From Actinomycetes bacterium (GTDB lineage: Bacteria > Actinomycetota > Acidimicrobiia > Acidimicrobiales > Bog-793), in the NCBI GenBank assembly GCA_021786195.1, contig JAJYNS010000122.1, positions 24,545 through 74,294 of the forward strand: a stretch of DNA of 49,750 bases. Reading direction: 5' to 3'. Positions 14,916 to 22,765 of this stretch are shown piece after piece. Each line of letters opens with the position of its first letter. Position 1 is the stretch's first letter. Both the position numbers and the translations under genes were made by a program. Below the pieces are notes generated by a model. That model worked only from the letters and a program-made list of their open reading frames with translations, did no database searches and had not been told where the DNA came from.

Positions 14916-15797
14916 GTGCAGCTCGTGATCCTCGCCGCGGGCCACGGCCGGCGCTTCGGCGGCCTGAAGCAGCTCGCCCCGGTCGGACCCGGCGGTGAGG
15001 CCATCATGGACTACACGGCCCTTGCCGCGCAGGCCTGCGGGTTCTCCGGGATCGTGCTCGTCGTGCGAGAGGAGATCCGCGCGGAGGTCGCGCAGCACGT
15101 CCGCCGGCGCTGGCCCTCGGGCCTTCCGGTCGAGTACGTCTGCCAGCCGCCGGTCCCCGGCACTGCAGCGGCACTGCTGTGCAGCCGGCCGGCCGTCACC
15201 GGGCCCTTCGGCGTCGCCAACGCCGACGATCTCTACGGCGAGGCGGCGCTCCGCCCCATCGTCGAGCTGCTCGCCAGCGGGACGGACTCCAGCCCCCATG
15301 TCCTCGTCGCCTACCACCTGTCCCAGACCGTGCTGACAGCTGCCACCGTGACACGAGGGCTGTGCGAGCTCGGCGGGCGCACGCTGCTGCGCCGGGTCGC
15401 CGAGCACAGGGTGACCCGGAGGGACGACGGGAGGTTCGACGCGGTGCCGCTTGCCCAGGCCGCCCCGCCTGAAGGGCCGAGGTCGGACCTCGCTCGACCG
15501 CTGCTGCTCTCGGGTGAGGAGCTCGTGTCGATGAACCTCTTCGGCTTCCGACCACGCCTGTACGAGGAGCTGGACGACGCGCTCCGCCGCTTCGACCCCG
15601 AGACCGCCGAGCGACCCGAGCTCCTCCTCCCCGACGTCGTCGGCAGCCTCGTGGCCTCCGGAAGCGACCAGGTGGCGGTCGTGACCACCGAGAACCGCTG
15701 CATCGGCATCACCCACCGAGAGGACGTCACGCTCGTGCGCGAGGAGATCGCCCGGGAGAGCGCGCACCTCGACGCGCTGCGCGCCGCTCGGGGCTGA
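14916..15797 (+). CDS. sugar-1-phosphate/MobA-like nucleotidyltransferase
   Basis: A 293-residue protein of the NTP-transferase fold. The N-terminal LVILAAGHGRRFGGLKQLAPVGPGGEAIMDY is the nucleotide-binding loop (LAAGxGxRxxxxKxL), and FGVANADDLYG holds the acidic metal-binding pair. It would transfer a nucleotide to a sugar phosphate or polyol phosphate. The GTG start is fixed both by the position of the nucleotide loop at residue 3 and by a -10 box 6 bases upstream. The C-terminal half has no recognisable acyltransferase repeats. It stands alone as a single gene between two other leaderless units; no pathway partner adjoins it, so substrate is open. Confidence 0.75.
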   Translation: MQLVILAAGHGRRFGGLKQLAPVGPGGEAIMDYTALAAQACGFSGIVLVVREEIRAEVAQHVRRRWPSGLPVEYVCQPPVPGTAAALLCSRPAVTGPFGVANADDLYGEAALRPIVELLASGTDSSPHVLVAYHLSQTVLTAATVTRGLCELGGRTLLRRVAEHRVTRRDDGRFDAVPLAQAAPPEGPRSDLARPLLLSGEELVSMNLFGFRPRLYEELDDALRRFDPETAERPELLLPDVVGSLVASGSDQVAVVTTENRCIGITHREDVTLVREEIARESAHLDALRAARG

Positions 15798-15844
15798 GCA
15801 GGGGCGACCGGGAAAGGTTCGCGACCGGCCCGCACCTGCGCCGG

Positions 15845-15850
15845 TACGCT
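15845..15850 (+). promoter_or_regulatory. -10 box TACGCT, leaderless start of the CDF exporter gene
   Basis: TACGCT, then 6 bases, then GTG at 15857. A -35 box is not evident. Confidence 0.45.
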
Positions 15851-15856
15851 TCGGTC

Positions 15857-16795
15857 GTGAAGAGCCGCTCGGCTTCGAGCGCACGGCGCCGCGCAAGGTC
15901 CTTCACCCTGGCGCTCGGCATCAACCTCGGCGTCGCCCTCGCCGAGCTCTTGGCGAGCGCCGCCGCCCACTCCGCCTCCCTGCTCGCCGACGCCGGGCAC
16001 GACGCGGCCGACGCCGGAGGACTGGCCGTCGCCCTTGTCGCCGAGCGGCTCGCGAGGCGCTCGCCGACCGAGGAGCGCTCCTACGGCTACCACCGGGCCA
16101 CGATCGTCTCGGCGCTCGCCAACGTGGGGCTGCTGCTCGTCGTCGCCGCCCTTGTCGCAGCCGAGGCAGCCTCGCGGCTCGGGCACCCCGGCCACCCCGA
16201 CGGCGCGGTGATCGCCGGCGTCGCGGGCGGGGCGGCCCTCGCCAACGGCGCCGGCGCGCTCGTGCTGGGTGACCGCTCTCGCAACCTCAACCGCCGGGTC
16301 GCGGCGCTCCACCTCTGGAGCGACGCGGCGAGCTCGCTCGGGGTCCTCCTCGTCGGCGTCGTCGTCGCCGCGACCGGTCGCCTCGCGGTGCTCGACCCCG
16401 CGTTCGCGCTGCTCATCGCCGGGCTCGTCGCCGCCGGGGCGCTCAGGACCGGGCGAGAGGCGGTCGAGGTCCTGCTCGAGGCGTCCCCCGTGGACGTCGA
16501 CCTCAGGCGCCTGAGGGAGGAGATCACCTCCGTCGAGGGTGTCGCGGGGGTCCACGACGTCCACTGCTGGAGCCTGTCGAGCGAGCTGCGGGCGCTCTCG
16601 GCGCACCTCGTCGTCGCGGGCCATCCGAGCCTCGAAGAGGCCCAGGCGGTCGGCGAGCGCGTGAAGTCGAGGATCTCCCGGCCCTTCGACATCGCCCATA
16701 CGACCCTCGAGCTCGAGTGTGAGCCCTGCGTCGGGCCGGGCGCCGCGGCGTGCTCGATCGAGGAGGTCGACGCCGAGGCGGCTCGTGGCCGATAG
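15857..16795 (+). CDS. cation diffusion facilitator (CDF) family metal exporter
   Basis: A 312-residue membrane protein with six hydrophobic segments and a C-terminal cytoplasmic domain. The transport metal site is seen in helix 2 (HSASLLADAGHDAADAGG) and helix 5 (LHLWSDAASSLG), the His/Asp pairs typical of Zn/Cd/Co exporters of the CzcD/ZitB group. After helix 6 the ferredoxin-like domain contains VHDVHCWSLSSELRALSAHL, conserved in this family. The tail adds a cysteine-bearing segment, LECEPCVGPGAAAC. It exports divalent metal in exchange for protons. The TAG stop doubles as the first half of the -10 box of the next gene. Start is the GTG 6 bases after TACGCT. Confidence 0.88.
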   Translation: MKSRSASSARRRARSFTLALGINLGVALAELLASAAAHSASLLADAGHDAADAGGLAVALVAERLARRSPTEERSYGYHRATIVSALANVGLLLVVAALVAAEAASRLGHPGHPDGAVIAGVAGGAALANGAGALVLGDRSRNLNRRVAALHLWSDAASSLGVLLVGVVVAATGRLAVLDPAFALLIAGLVAAGALRTGREAVEVLLEASPVDVDLRRLREEITSVEGVAGVHDVHCWSLSSELRALSAHLVVAGHPSLEEAQAVGERVKSRISRPFDIAHTTLELECEPCVGPGAAACSIEEVDAEAARGR

Positions 16796-16798
16796 GCT
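16793..16798 (+). promoter_or_regulatory. -10 box TAGGCT, leaderless start of the aminotransferase gene
   Basis: TAGGCT, then 6 bases, then GTG at 16805. The TAG is the stop codon of the CDF gene (16793-16795), so stop codon and promoter element share bases. Confidence 0.5.
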
Positions 16799-16804
16799 CC
16801 GCGC

Positions 16805-17635
16805 GTGCCGGTCACCTACGTAAACGGGGCACTTCTCGACGCTCGCGACGCCGCCGTCTCGGCTTTCGACCACGGCCTGCTGGCCGGCGACGGCGTTTTC
16901 GAGACCGTGCTGTTGCGGGCCGGCCGCCCCTTCGCCCTCCGGAGGCACCTCGAGCGCCTGGAGCGCTCGGCCGTTGCACTCGGCATCGAGCCGCCGGGGG
17001 CGCCGACGCTCAGGAACGCCGTGGCAGACGTGGTGGGTGCCTCCGGGGTCGCCGAGGGCCGGATCCGCCTGACGGTGACCGCCGGCAGGGGCCCCCTCAG
17101 CTCGAGACGCCTCCCGGGTGAGCAGACCGTCGTCGTCGCGGTCGAGCCCACGACGGCGCCCGCCGCTTCGGCGAGCGTCGTCGTCGTGCCCTGGCGCCGC
17201 AACGAGCGGGGGGCGCTCGCCGGGTTGAAGACGGTCTCCTACGGCGAGAACGTGCGGGCGCTCGCCTGGGCAGCCGAGCGCGGCGGGGACGAGGCGGTCT
17301 TCGCCAACACCGAGGACCTGCTGTGCGAAGGCTCGGGGTCGAACGTCTTCGTCGCGATCGACGGGACGATGCTCACCCCGGCCCTGTCCTCCGGCTGCCT
17401 CGCCGGGGTCACCCGAGCCCTCGTCCTGGAGCGTCTCGGCGGGGAGGAGGCCGACGTCGCGATCGGCCGGTTCTGCGCAGAGGTCGTCGAGGAGGCGTTC
17501 CTCGCCTCCTCGGTCCGCGGCCTGCAGCCGATCGCCTCGATCGACGGCGCGCCGCTGCGTGCCTGCCCGGGTCCGCTGACCGAGAAGCTTCGCGCCGCCT
17601 ACCTCGATCTGCTCGCCTCGACCGACGAGCCCTGA
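16805..17635 (+). CDS. class IV PLP aminotransferase/lyase (4-amino-4-deoxychorismate lyase-like)
   Basis: A 276-residue fold-type IV PLP enzyme. N-terminal YVNGALLDARDAAVSAFDHGLLAGDGVFETVLLRAGRPF is the family's opening (DHGxxxGDGVFET). The Schiff-base lysine is in LAGLKTVSYGENV, and the cofactor phosphate region in CEGSGSNVFVAIDG and SGCLAGVTRALVLE. Relatives are PabC (makes 4-aminobenzoate for folate), D-amino-acid and branched-chain aminotransferases; length and the SSGCLAGVTR motif suit PabC or D-alanine aminotransferase. No pabA/B lies nearby, so I do not assign a symbol. Leaderless-type promoter starts inside the stop codon of the CDF gene. Confidence 0.82.
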   Translation: MPVTYVNGALLDARDAAVSAFDHGLLAGDGVFETVLLRAGRPFALRRHLERLERSAVALGIEPPGAPTLRNAVADVVGASGVAEGRIRLTVTAGRGPLSSRRLPGEQTVVVAVEPTTAPAASASVVVVPWRRNERGALAGLKTVSYGENVRALAWAAERGGDEAVFANTEDLLCEGSGSNVFVAIDGTMLTPALSSGCLAGVTRALVLERLGGEEADVAIGRFCAEVVEEAFLASSVRGLQPIASIDGAPLRACPGPLTEKLRAAYLDLLASTDEP

Positions 17636-17658
17636 GCCTTCAGGCGCCCCCGGCGCGC

Positions 17659-18651
17659 TCAGCGCTCGTCGTGCTCGCCGCCGTCGGAGCGAAGCCAGTC
17701 GGAGATCTGGTTGAACAGCTTCTGCATCCCGCCCGCCACCCGGTCGACGATCTCGGTGAAGCGCTGGCGGTAGTGCTCGGTCGCGACGCGCAGCTGGTCG
17801 CCGGCCGGGGGCTCCTGGCCGCGGCGGACGTAGCTCCCGGCCCGGATCCGGTCGAGCTCGCCCTCGGCCACCCAGCGGGTCAGCTCGCCGACCCTCCGCA
17901 CCGCGAACGGGTGCGTGCGGCCGAGCTCGGTGAGCCAGCGTCCCGGCCGGGCCAGGAGGTCCTCCGTCTCGGCGTACTCCGTCGCTTGCTGCACGAAGGC
18001 GTCGAGGCTGAGGTCGGCCACCCCGCCGCCGGCGATCCCCATGAGCACCCGGCAGACGAGCTGGGGGTCGTCCACGACGAGCGTCGCCGCCCGGTCGCAG
18101 CTCAGCTCGGCACAGCGATACCACTCGAGCAGGACGAGCACGATCGCCTGCAGCGGCAGCCTGCCGATCGGCGACATCCCGACCGACAGCAGGCGCTGGA
18201 GGATCGCGAGCACGGTCGCGTAGTGCACGTGGTCGGAGAGCACGTGGCCGGCCTCGTGCCCGAGCACCGCGGTGAGCCCGTCGGCGTCGAGCGACTTCAC
18301 GAGCGAGGGGCTGACGATGACGACCGGGCGCGCCGAGCCGACGGTCAGCGCGTTCATCCCCGGGAGCTGGCCGACGTAGAGGTCGGGCCTCGCCTCGATG
18401 TCGAGCGCCTCGTAGGCGGCGAGGTGCGCGCGCCAGATGTCGGGGCGCTGGCGCTCGCCGAGGCGCACCGCGTCGGCGAGGAGCAGCTGCTGGAAGGAGC
18501 GCTCGAAGCGGAGCTCGCTGAGCCTCTTCAGCACCCGCTCGAGGAGCGGGATCGTGGCGAGCGCCGCCGTCGCCGCCTTGTCCGCAGGGTGCTCGTACGC
18601 CTTCGGGCTGATCGAGGGGTAGCGGGGGCGCTCGCGCACGGGTGCGGCCAT
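17659..18651 (-). CDS. M48-family zinc metalloprotease
   Basis: A 330-residue peptidase. The zinc motif HEAGH is at residues 132-136 and the third ligand glutamate in CAELSCDRAATL (Glu182). Hydrophobic segments around residues 140-175 surround the active site. Unlike HtpX there are no two N-terminal membrane helices; it resembles the soluble or monotopic M48 proteins of actinobacteria. Likely role is cleavage of membrane or envelope proteins, or quality control. The ATG at 18651 is preceded by TACGGT with a 7-base gap, so a leaderless start is likely. Convergent with the aminotransferase gene, 23 bases between ends. Confidence 0.85.
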   Translation of the reverse strand: MAAPVRERPRYPSISPKAYEHPADKAATAALATIPLLERVLKRLSELRFERSFQQLLLADAVRLGERQRPDIWRAHLAAYEALDIEARPDLYVGQLPGMNALTVGSARPVVIVSPSLVKSLDADGLTAVLGHEAGHVLSDHVHYATVLAILQRLLSVGMSPIGRLPLQAIVLVLLEWYRCAELSCDRAATLVVDDPQLVCRVLMGIAGGGVADLSLDAFVQQATEYAETEDLLARPGRWLTELGRTHPFAVRRVGELTRWVAEGELDRIRAGSYVRRGQEPPAGDQLRVATEHYRQRFTEIVDRVAGGMQKLFNQISDWLRSDGGEHDER

Positions 18652-18658
18652 CGCCCGA

Positions 18659-18664
18659 ACCGTA
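18659..18664 (-). promoter_or_regulatory. -10 box TACGGT, leaderless start of the M48 protease gene
   Basis: TACGGT on the minus strand, 7 bases before the ATG at 18651, without a ribosome binding site. Confidence 0.4.
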
Positions 18665-18738
18665 GCGTGCGGCCGCTCCCGGCGCCCGGCGTCCCCGCCG
18701 CCCGGGACGCGCGAGGTCGTCGTCAAGTCGGCCCTCCC

Positions 18739-20058
18739 TCAACGTCGCGCGCCACCCCGGGCGAGGCGGTAGCCGCCCGGCTCGCGCAGGACCTCGCCGT
18801 GGGCCACTAGCGCCTCGAGCGCCACGCAGGCGGTGCCGAGGTCGAGGCGGGTGCGCCCGAGCACGACCTCGAGGCCCGTCGTCTCCGTGCCGAGGGCGGA
18901 GACGATCGCCTCGGTGGTCGGGTCCCTCCGGCCAGGTGCCGGGACGGTGCCGTCGGGAGCTTGCTCACGGGGCGTCTCGACGCCCAAAGGAGCGTCGCCC
19001 GGCCCAGGGCGCCGGCCCCGGACCGGCGGGGGCGGGAGGGCGTGCACCGGCGCCCGCCGGGCCGCCTGGCGCAGCGCCAGCAGCGCGAGCACGTCGTCCG
19101 CGTCGCGCACGAGCGCCGCGCCGTCGGCGATCAGGGCGTTGGTCCCCTCCGAGGCGGCGCTGCGCACCGAGCCCGGCACGGCCGCCACCGGGACGGCTCG
19201 GGAGAGCGCCACCTCCACGGCGTGCATCGCGCCGCCCGTCCGGTGTGCCTCGACCACGACGACGACGTCGCTCGCCGCGACGATCAGGCGGTTGCGCAGC
19301 GGGAAGCGCCAGCGTGCGGGACGGGCGCCCGGCGGCGCCTCCGAGAGGATCGTCCCGGCCTCGGCGACCCGCGACCACAGGCGCCGATTGCTGGCGGGGT
19401 AGACGACGTCGACCCCGCCGCCGACGATGGCGAGCGGCGCCGCGCCTCGCTGCGAGGCGGCGAGGGCCCCGAGGTGCGCGGCGGCGTCGATCCCCGTGGC
19501 GAGCCCGGACACGACGCTCACCCCCGCTGCAGCCAGACCCGCGCCGAGGGAGGCCGCGACCTCCTCCCCGTAGTGGGTGGAGGAGCGGGTCCCGACGACG
19601 GCGACGCAGCCGCACGGCGAGCACGCGCCCGCGCCGAGGGCCCGCCCGAGGCCGAAGCACACCGCAGGCGCCGTCGGCTCGCCGGCGAGCGCCGCCGGGT
19701 AGGCCTCGTCGCCGAGGACGTAGACGGCGATCCCGCGGCGACGGATCTCGGCGAGGTCCTGCTCGGGTGCCTGCGCCCGTGCGGTCGCCTGCCATCGCTC
19801 GAGGAGCTCGCGCCGGCGCTCGGGCGCCGGTCCGCCCGGCCGGGCGAGCGCCGAGGCCCCGAGGCGCCCGGCCCGGACCGCCTGCCAGCACGCCCTGGCT
19901 CCCTGGGTCGCGAGCAGCCGCCGGAGCGTCGCCGGCCCGACCCCCGGCAGCTCGGAGAGCGCGACCACCCAGGCCGCATCCTCCGGCTCACGCCGGATCG
20001 AAGGCGGCCCCGGGCCCTCCTCGAGGCCGGCCGTGCCGAGGTCGTCCCGAGCGCTCAC
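18739..20058 (-). CDS. dprA: DNA processing protein DprA
   Basis: A 439-residue DprA/Smf protein, which loads RecA on incoming single-stranded DNA during transformation. A helix-hairpin-helix stretch (LSELPGVGPATLRRLLA, about residues 33-50) precedes the Rossmann DNA-binding core with VAVVGTRSSTHYGEEVA, GLATGIDAAAHLGAL, LAIVGGGVDVVYPASNRRL, RNRLIVAASDVVVVVEA and EGTNALIADGA. The C-terminal 70 residues form a winged-helix (DprA/DML1-type) domain after a proline/arginine-rich linker. Its GTG start overlaps the stop of comM by GTGA, so the two competence genes are one operon, as in many actinobacteria. Confidence 0.93.
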   Translation of the reverse strand: MSARDDLGTAGLEEGPGPPSIRREPEDAAWVVALSELPGVGPATLRRLLATQGARACWQAVRAGRLGASALARPGGPAPERRRELLERWQATARAQAPEQDLAEIRRRGIAVYVLGDEAYPAALAGEPTAPAVCFGLGRALGAGACSPCGCVAVVGTRSSTHYGEEVAASLGAGLAAAGVSVVSGLATGIDAAAHLGALAASQRGAAPLAIVGGGVDVVYPASNRRLWSRVAEAGTILSEAPPGARPARWRFPLRNRLIVAASDVVVVVEAHRTGGAMHAVEVALSRAVPVAAVPGSVRSAASEGTNALIADGAALVRDADDVLALLALRQAARRAPVHALPPPPVRGRRPGPGDAPLGVETPREQAPDGTVPAPGRRDPTTEAIVSALGTETTGLEVVLGRTRLDLGTACVALEALVAHGEVLREPGGYRLARGGARR

Positions 20059-21584
20059 GACGAGCCCCGGCCGGCAAGGACTCCCGCCCCGGCGCGCAGC
20101 TCGAGGGCGACGACGAGGTGCTCCCAGGCGATCGGCGGTTGTGCGCCGTCCAGGTCGGCCAGGGTGAGCGCGACCCTCCGCACCCGGTCGAGCCCCCGTG
20201 CGCTCAAGGCGCCCGAGCGCAGGCGCGCCTCGAGCAGCCGGCGCGCCGGTCCGGACAAGGGCGCGAGGTCCTCGAGGCGGTCGGAGGGCAGCTCGGCGTT
20301 GCAACGCAGGCCACGGGCGGCCGCGAGCCTCCTCGCGGCGGCGACGCGCGCCGCGACCGCGCACGAGCGCTCCGCGCCGGCCGGGTCGAGCAGCTCCCGT
20401 TCCGGCACACGTCGCACGGCGACGAGCAGGTCGAACCGGTCGAGCAAGGGCGCGGAGAGCCGCCTTGCATAGCGCTCCCTCATCGAGGGCGAGCAGCGGC
20501 AGGCGCCCCTGGCGTCGCCGAGCCCGCACGGGCAGGGGTTCGTCGCCGCGACGAGCAGGAAGCGCGCCGGCAGCACGACGCTCGCTCGTGCCCGTGCGAC
20601 GAGGATCGTGCCGTCCTCGAGCGGCTGGCGGAGCGTCTCGAGCACGCTCGGGGGAAACTCTCCGAGCTCGTCGAGGAACAGCACGCCGTTGGTGGCGAGG
20701 CTCACCTCGCCCGGGCGCATCGGACCGCTGCCGCCGCCGAGGAGCGCGACGGCCGAGCAGCTGTGGTGCGGCGCGCGGAACGGCGGCCGCTCGACGAGCC
20801 CGGAGGCCGGGAGCGGCAGGCCCGCCGCAGAGTGCACCTTGGTCGTCTCGAGCGCCTCGGCAGGGCCGAGCGCGGGGAGCAGGCCGGGCAGGCAGCGGGC
20901 GAGCATCGTCTTTCCCGAGCCGGGCGGTCCCGACAGCAGGAGGTGGTGGCCGCCCGCGGCGGCGACCTCGAGGGCGCGGCGTGCGACGAGCTGCCCGTGC
21001 ACGGCCGAGAGGTCCGGCGCCGGGTGCGGCGCGATGTTCCGGCCGTCCCCGGCCGGCCTCGGCGCCGCGTCGACCAGGCCCTCCCCCGTGCGCAGCGCCT
21101 CGAGGACCTCCCGCAGGGTGCGGGCTCCGAGCGCCCGGCGGCCGGGCACGAGGCTCGCCTCGGCGAGCGAGGCCACAGGGACGACGACCGTCTTCGCCGC
21201 CACCGCCTCGACGAGGGCGAGGACTCCGGGCACGGGCCGGACGGAGCCGTCGAGGCCGAGCTCGCCGAGAAAGGCGCAGCCGTCGACGGCGCGCCCGTCG
21301 ACGGCGCCCGTCGCGGCGAGCAGGGCCACCGCGATCGCAAGGTCGAGCCCCGCTCCGGCCTTGCGGATCCCCGACGGCGCGAGGTTGACCGTCACGCGCC
21401 GCGTCGGCCAGGCGAGCCCGCTCGAGACAAAGGCCGCGCGGACACGGTCACGGGCCTCCCTGCACGCCGCGTCGGGGAGCCCGACGATGCTGAAGCCGGG
21501 AAGCCCCGGGCCGACATGCACCTCCACGGCGACCGGACGGCCCTGCACGCCGAGCAGCGTTGCCGACGGGACGCTCGCAAGCAC
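20055..21584 (-). CDS. comM: ComM/YifB-family AAA+ ATPase
   Basis: A 509-residue magnesium-chelatase-like ATPase. ComM is a branch-migration helicase that extends integration of transformed DNA. The N-terminal ChlI domain reads LPGFSIVGLPDAACREARDRVRAA and VNLAPSGIRKAGAGLDLAIAVALL. Walker A is GPPGSGKTMLA (about residues 218-227), Walker B is VLFLDELGEF, sensor 1 is FLLVAATNPCPCG, followed by the zinc-like cysteine string CPCGxxxxxxxxCRCS and the arginine-finger region SAPLLDRFDLL. The C-terminal domain closes with SARGLDRVRRVALTLADL. GTG 21584 has a GGGAGGG ribosome site. Transcribed with dprA. Confidence 0.94.
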   Translation of the reverse strand: MLASVPSATLLGVQGRPVAVEVHVGPGLPGFSIVGLPDAACREARDRVRAAFVSSGLAWPTRRVTVNLAPSGIRKAGAGLDLAIAVALLAATGAVDGRAVDGCAFLGELGLDGSVRPVPGVLALVEAVAAKTVVVPVASLAEASLVPGRRALGARTLREVLEALRTGEGLVDAAPRPAGDGRNIAPHPAPDLSAVHGQLVARRALEVAAAGGHHLLLSGPPGSGKTMLARCLPGLLPALGPAEALETTKVHSAAGLPLPASGLVERPPFRAPHHSCSAVALLGGGSGPMRPGEVSLATNGVLFLDELGEFPPSVLETLRQPLEDGTILVARARASVVLPARFLLVAATNPCPCGLGDARGACRCSPSMRERYARRLSAPLLDRFDLLVAVRRVPERELLDPAGAERSCAVAARVAAARRLAAARGLRCNAELPSDRLEDLAPLSGPARRLLEARLRSGALSARGLDRVRRVALTLADLDGAQPPIAWEHLVVALELRAGAGVLAGRGSS

Positions 21585-21774
21585 GGGCCACCCTCCCTTC
21601 TTCCCCGACCCCGGGGCGCGGCCTGCCTCCCTCCCCGGCTGCCTGACGAGCGCACCGAGCCGGAACGGCGCCGGGAGGACTGCGGGGCCGGAAGGCCCGA
21701 GATGGCCGCGCCAGCGAGCCGGGCGCGAGCGAACCGGCCGAACCCTAGCGACGAGGTGCGCGATCGTGCTGCGG

Positions 21775-21780
21775 GATACT
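21775..21780 (+). promoter_or_regulatory. -10 box GATACT, leaderless start of the zinc-ribbon protein gene
   Basis: GATACT, then 6 bases, then GTG at 21787; the first position departs from TANNNT but the core ATACT fits. Confidence 0.35.
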
Positions 21781-21786
21781 CGCGCC

Positions 21787-22107
21787 GTGACGGCGAAGCG
21801 CCTATCCGGCCAGGGTGCGAAGGCGCGCCGCCAGGGCGGCGGACCGCGCCGGCGGGAGGGCGGGGAGGCGGCCACCGAGCCCATGGGAGCTGCCCGCTTC
21901 GAGCTCGACCCCCTGACCGGCACGACCGCCGAGGTCCGTCGGGTCCAGCCGCCCGCGGCGCGCAAGGCCTACGTCTGCCCCGGGTGCAACCAGCAGATCC
22001 CCCCAGGGGTCGCGCACGTCGTCGTCGTCCCGCTCTCGCTGCCCGGCGAGCGCCGCCACTGGCACGCCTCCTGCTGGTCGCATCGAGGGCGCCGCCGCCC
22101 CGGCTGA
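21787..22107 (+). CDS. small zinc-ribbon protein (actinobacterial conserved)
   Basis: A 106-residue protein. The first 35 residues are basic and disordered. Then follow a short beta segment (FELDPLTGTTAEVRRV) and the likely metal site: YVCPGCNQQIPPGVAH, HVVVVPLS and RRHWHASCWSHR, giving CxxC with later His and Cys ligands. Similar short proteins, often misnamed ATP/GTP-binding protein, occur throughout actinobacteria; function is unknown. Divergent from comM, which may be coincidence. The start is fixed by a leaderless-type -10 box. Confidence 0.65.
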   Translation: MTAKRLSGQGAKARRQGGGPRRREGGEAATEPMGAARFELDPLTGTTAEVRRVQPPAARKAYVCPGCNQQIPPGVAHVVVVPLSLPGERRHWHASCWSHRGRRRPG

Positions 22108-22193
22108 GCGGCGACGGGCTGCGCCATGGCGCCTCCTGTGCCGGCGCCAAGCCCGCTCCAAGGCCCTCCGCAGGAGAAACACAGATGGGGGGG

Positions 22194-22199
22194 TAGAAT
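22194..22199 (+). promoter_or_regulatory. -10 box TAGAAT upstream of the DUF2510 gene
   Basis: TAGAAT is the best -10 match in the 142-base gap before the ATG at 22250 and would give a leader of about 44 bases, unlike the leaderless genes around it. No clear -35. Confidence 0.35.
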
Positions 22200-22249
22200 C
22201 GTCTCGTCGGCGCGCGCGTGGCGCCGGCAGGGAGTCGAGGGTTCGGACG

Positions 22250-22756
22250 ATGGTCGCTACGGCGCTTCTCGCGGGCTACAGCCGCAGCGAGATCGTGACG
22301 TCGTTGGTCTTCGCGTTCCTGTTCGCGGCGCTCGGCTACCGCATGTCCCGGCGGCACCGGCTGGTGCGGGGCGTGACCCCCTGGCGCCTTCCCTCGGCGG
22401 TCTGGGCGCTGATCTGCTTCGTGCTCCAGCCCTTCGGCCTCATCGTCGAGATCTTCGCGCAGGCGACGACAAGGCCGGCGATCCCGCCGCCGGCGCGCGT
22501 CCCCACCTACCCCGGACCGGTGGCCCGAGGGGCCGCGTTCGGGACCGGCGGGCCCGCGTCGGTCCTCGACGTCTCGCCGGCGGCGCCGCCGGTCCCGGCC
22601 GGACCGCCGCCTCCAGCGAGCGACTCGAGCGGCCGGCCGGCGCTCTTCGGCTGGTACCCGGACACGACCGGGCGCCACGAGCTGCGCTACTGGGACGGAC
22701 GGGGCTGGACCGCCCACGTGCGCGACGGGGACCGCCAGGCGACGGACCCGGTCTGA
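22250..22756 (+). CDS. DUF2510-domain membrane protein
   Basis: A 168-residue protein. Two hydrophobic segments (about residues 13-32 and 47-66) anchor it in the membrane. A proline/alanine-rich linker follows, then the DUF2510 module GWYPDTTGRHELRYWDGRGWTAHVRD, with its conserved WYPDPxxxxxxRYWDGxxWT pattern. DUF2510 is widespread in actinobacteria on small membrane proteins, with no established function. The gene converges on the GH94 gene with a 9-base gap. Confidence 0.75.
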   Translation: MVATALLAGYSRSEIVTSLVFAFLFAALGYRMSRRHRLVRGVTPWRLPSAVWALICFVLQPFGLIVEIFAQATTRPAIPPPARVPTYPGPVARGAAFGTGGPASVLDVSPAAPPVPAGPPPPASDSSGRPALFGWYPDTTGRHELRYWDGRGWTAHVRDGDRQATDPV

Positions 22757-22765
22757 GCGCCCCGC

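Noticed and set aside
15311-18742. An 1,143-codon minus-strand frame across the nucleotidyltransferase, CDF and aminotransferase genes.
   Set aside because: Those plus-strand genes have clear motifs and promoters; the antisense frame has none. Its part beyond 17659 is out of frame with the M48 protease.
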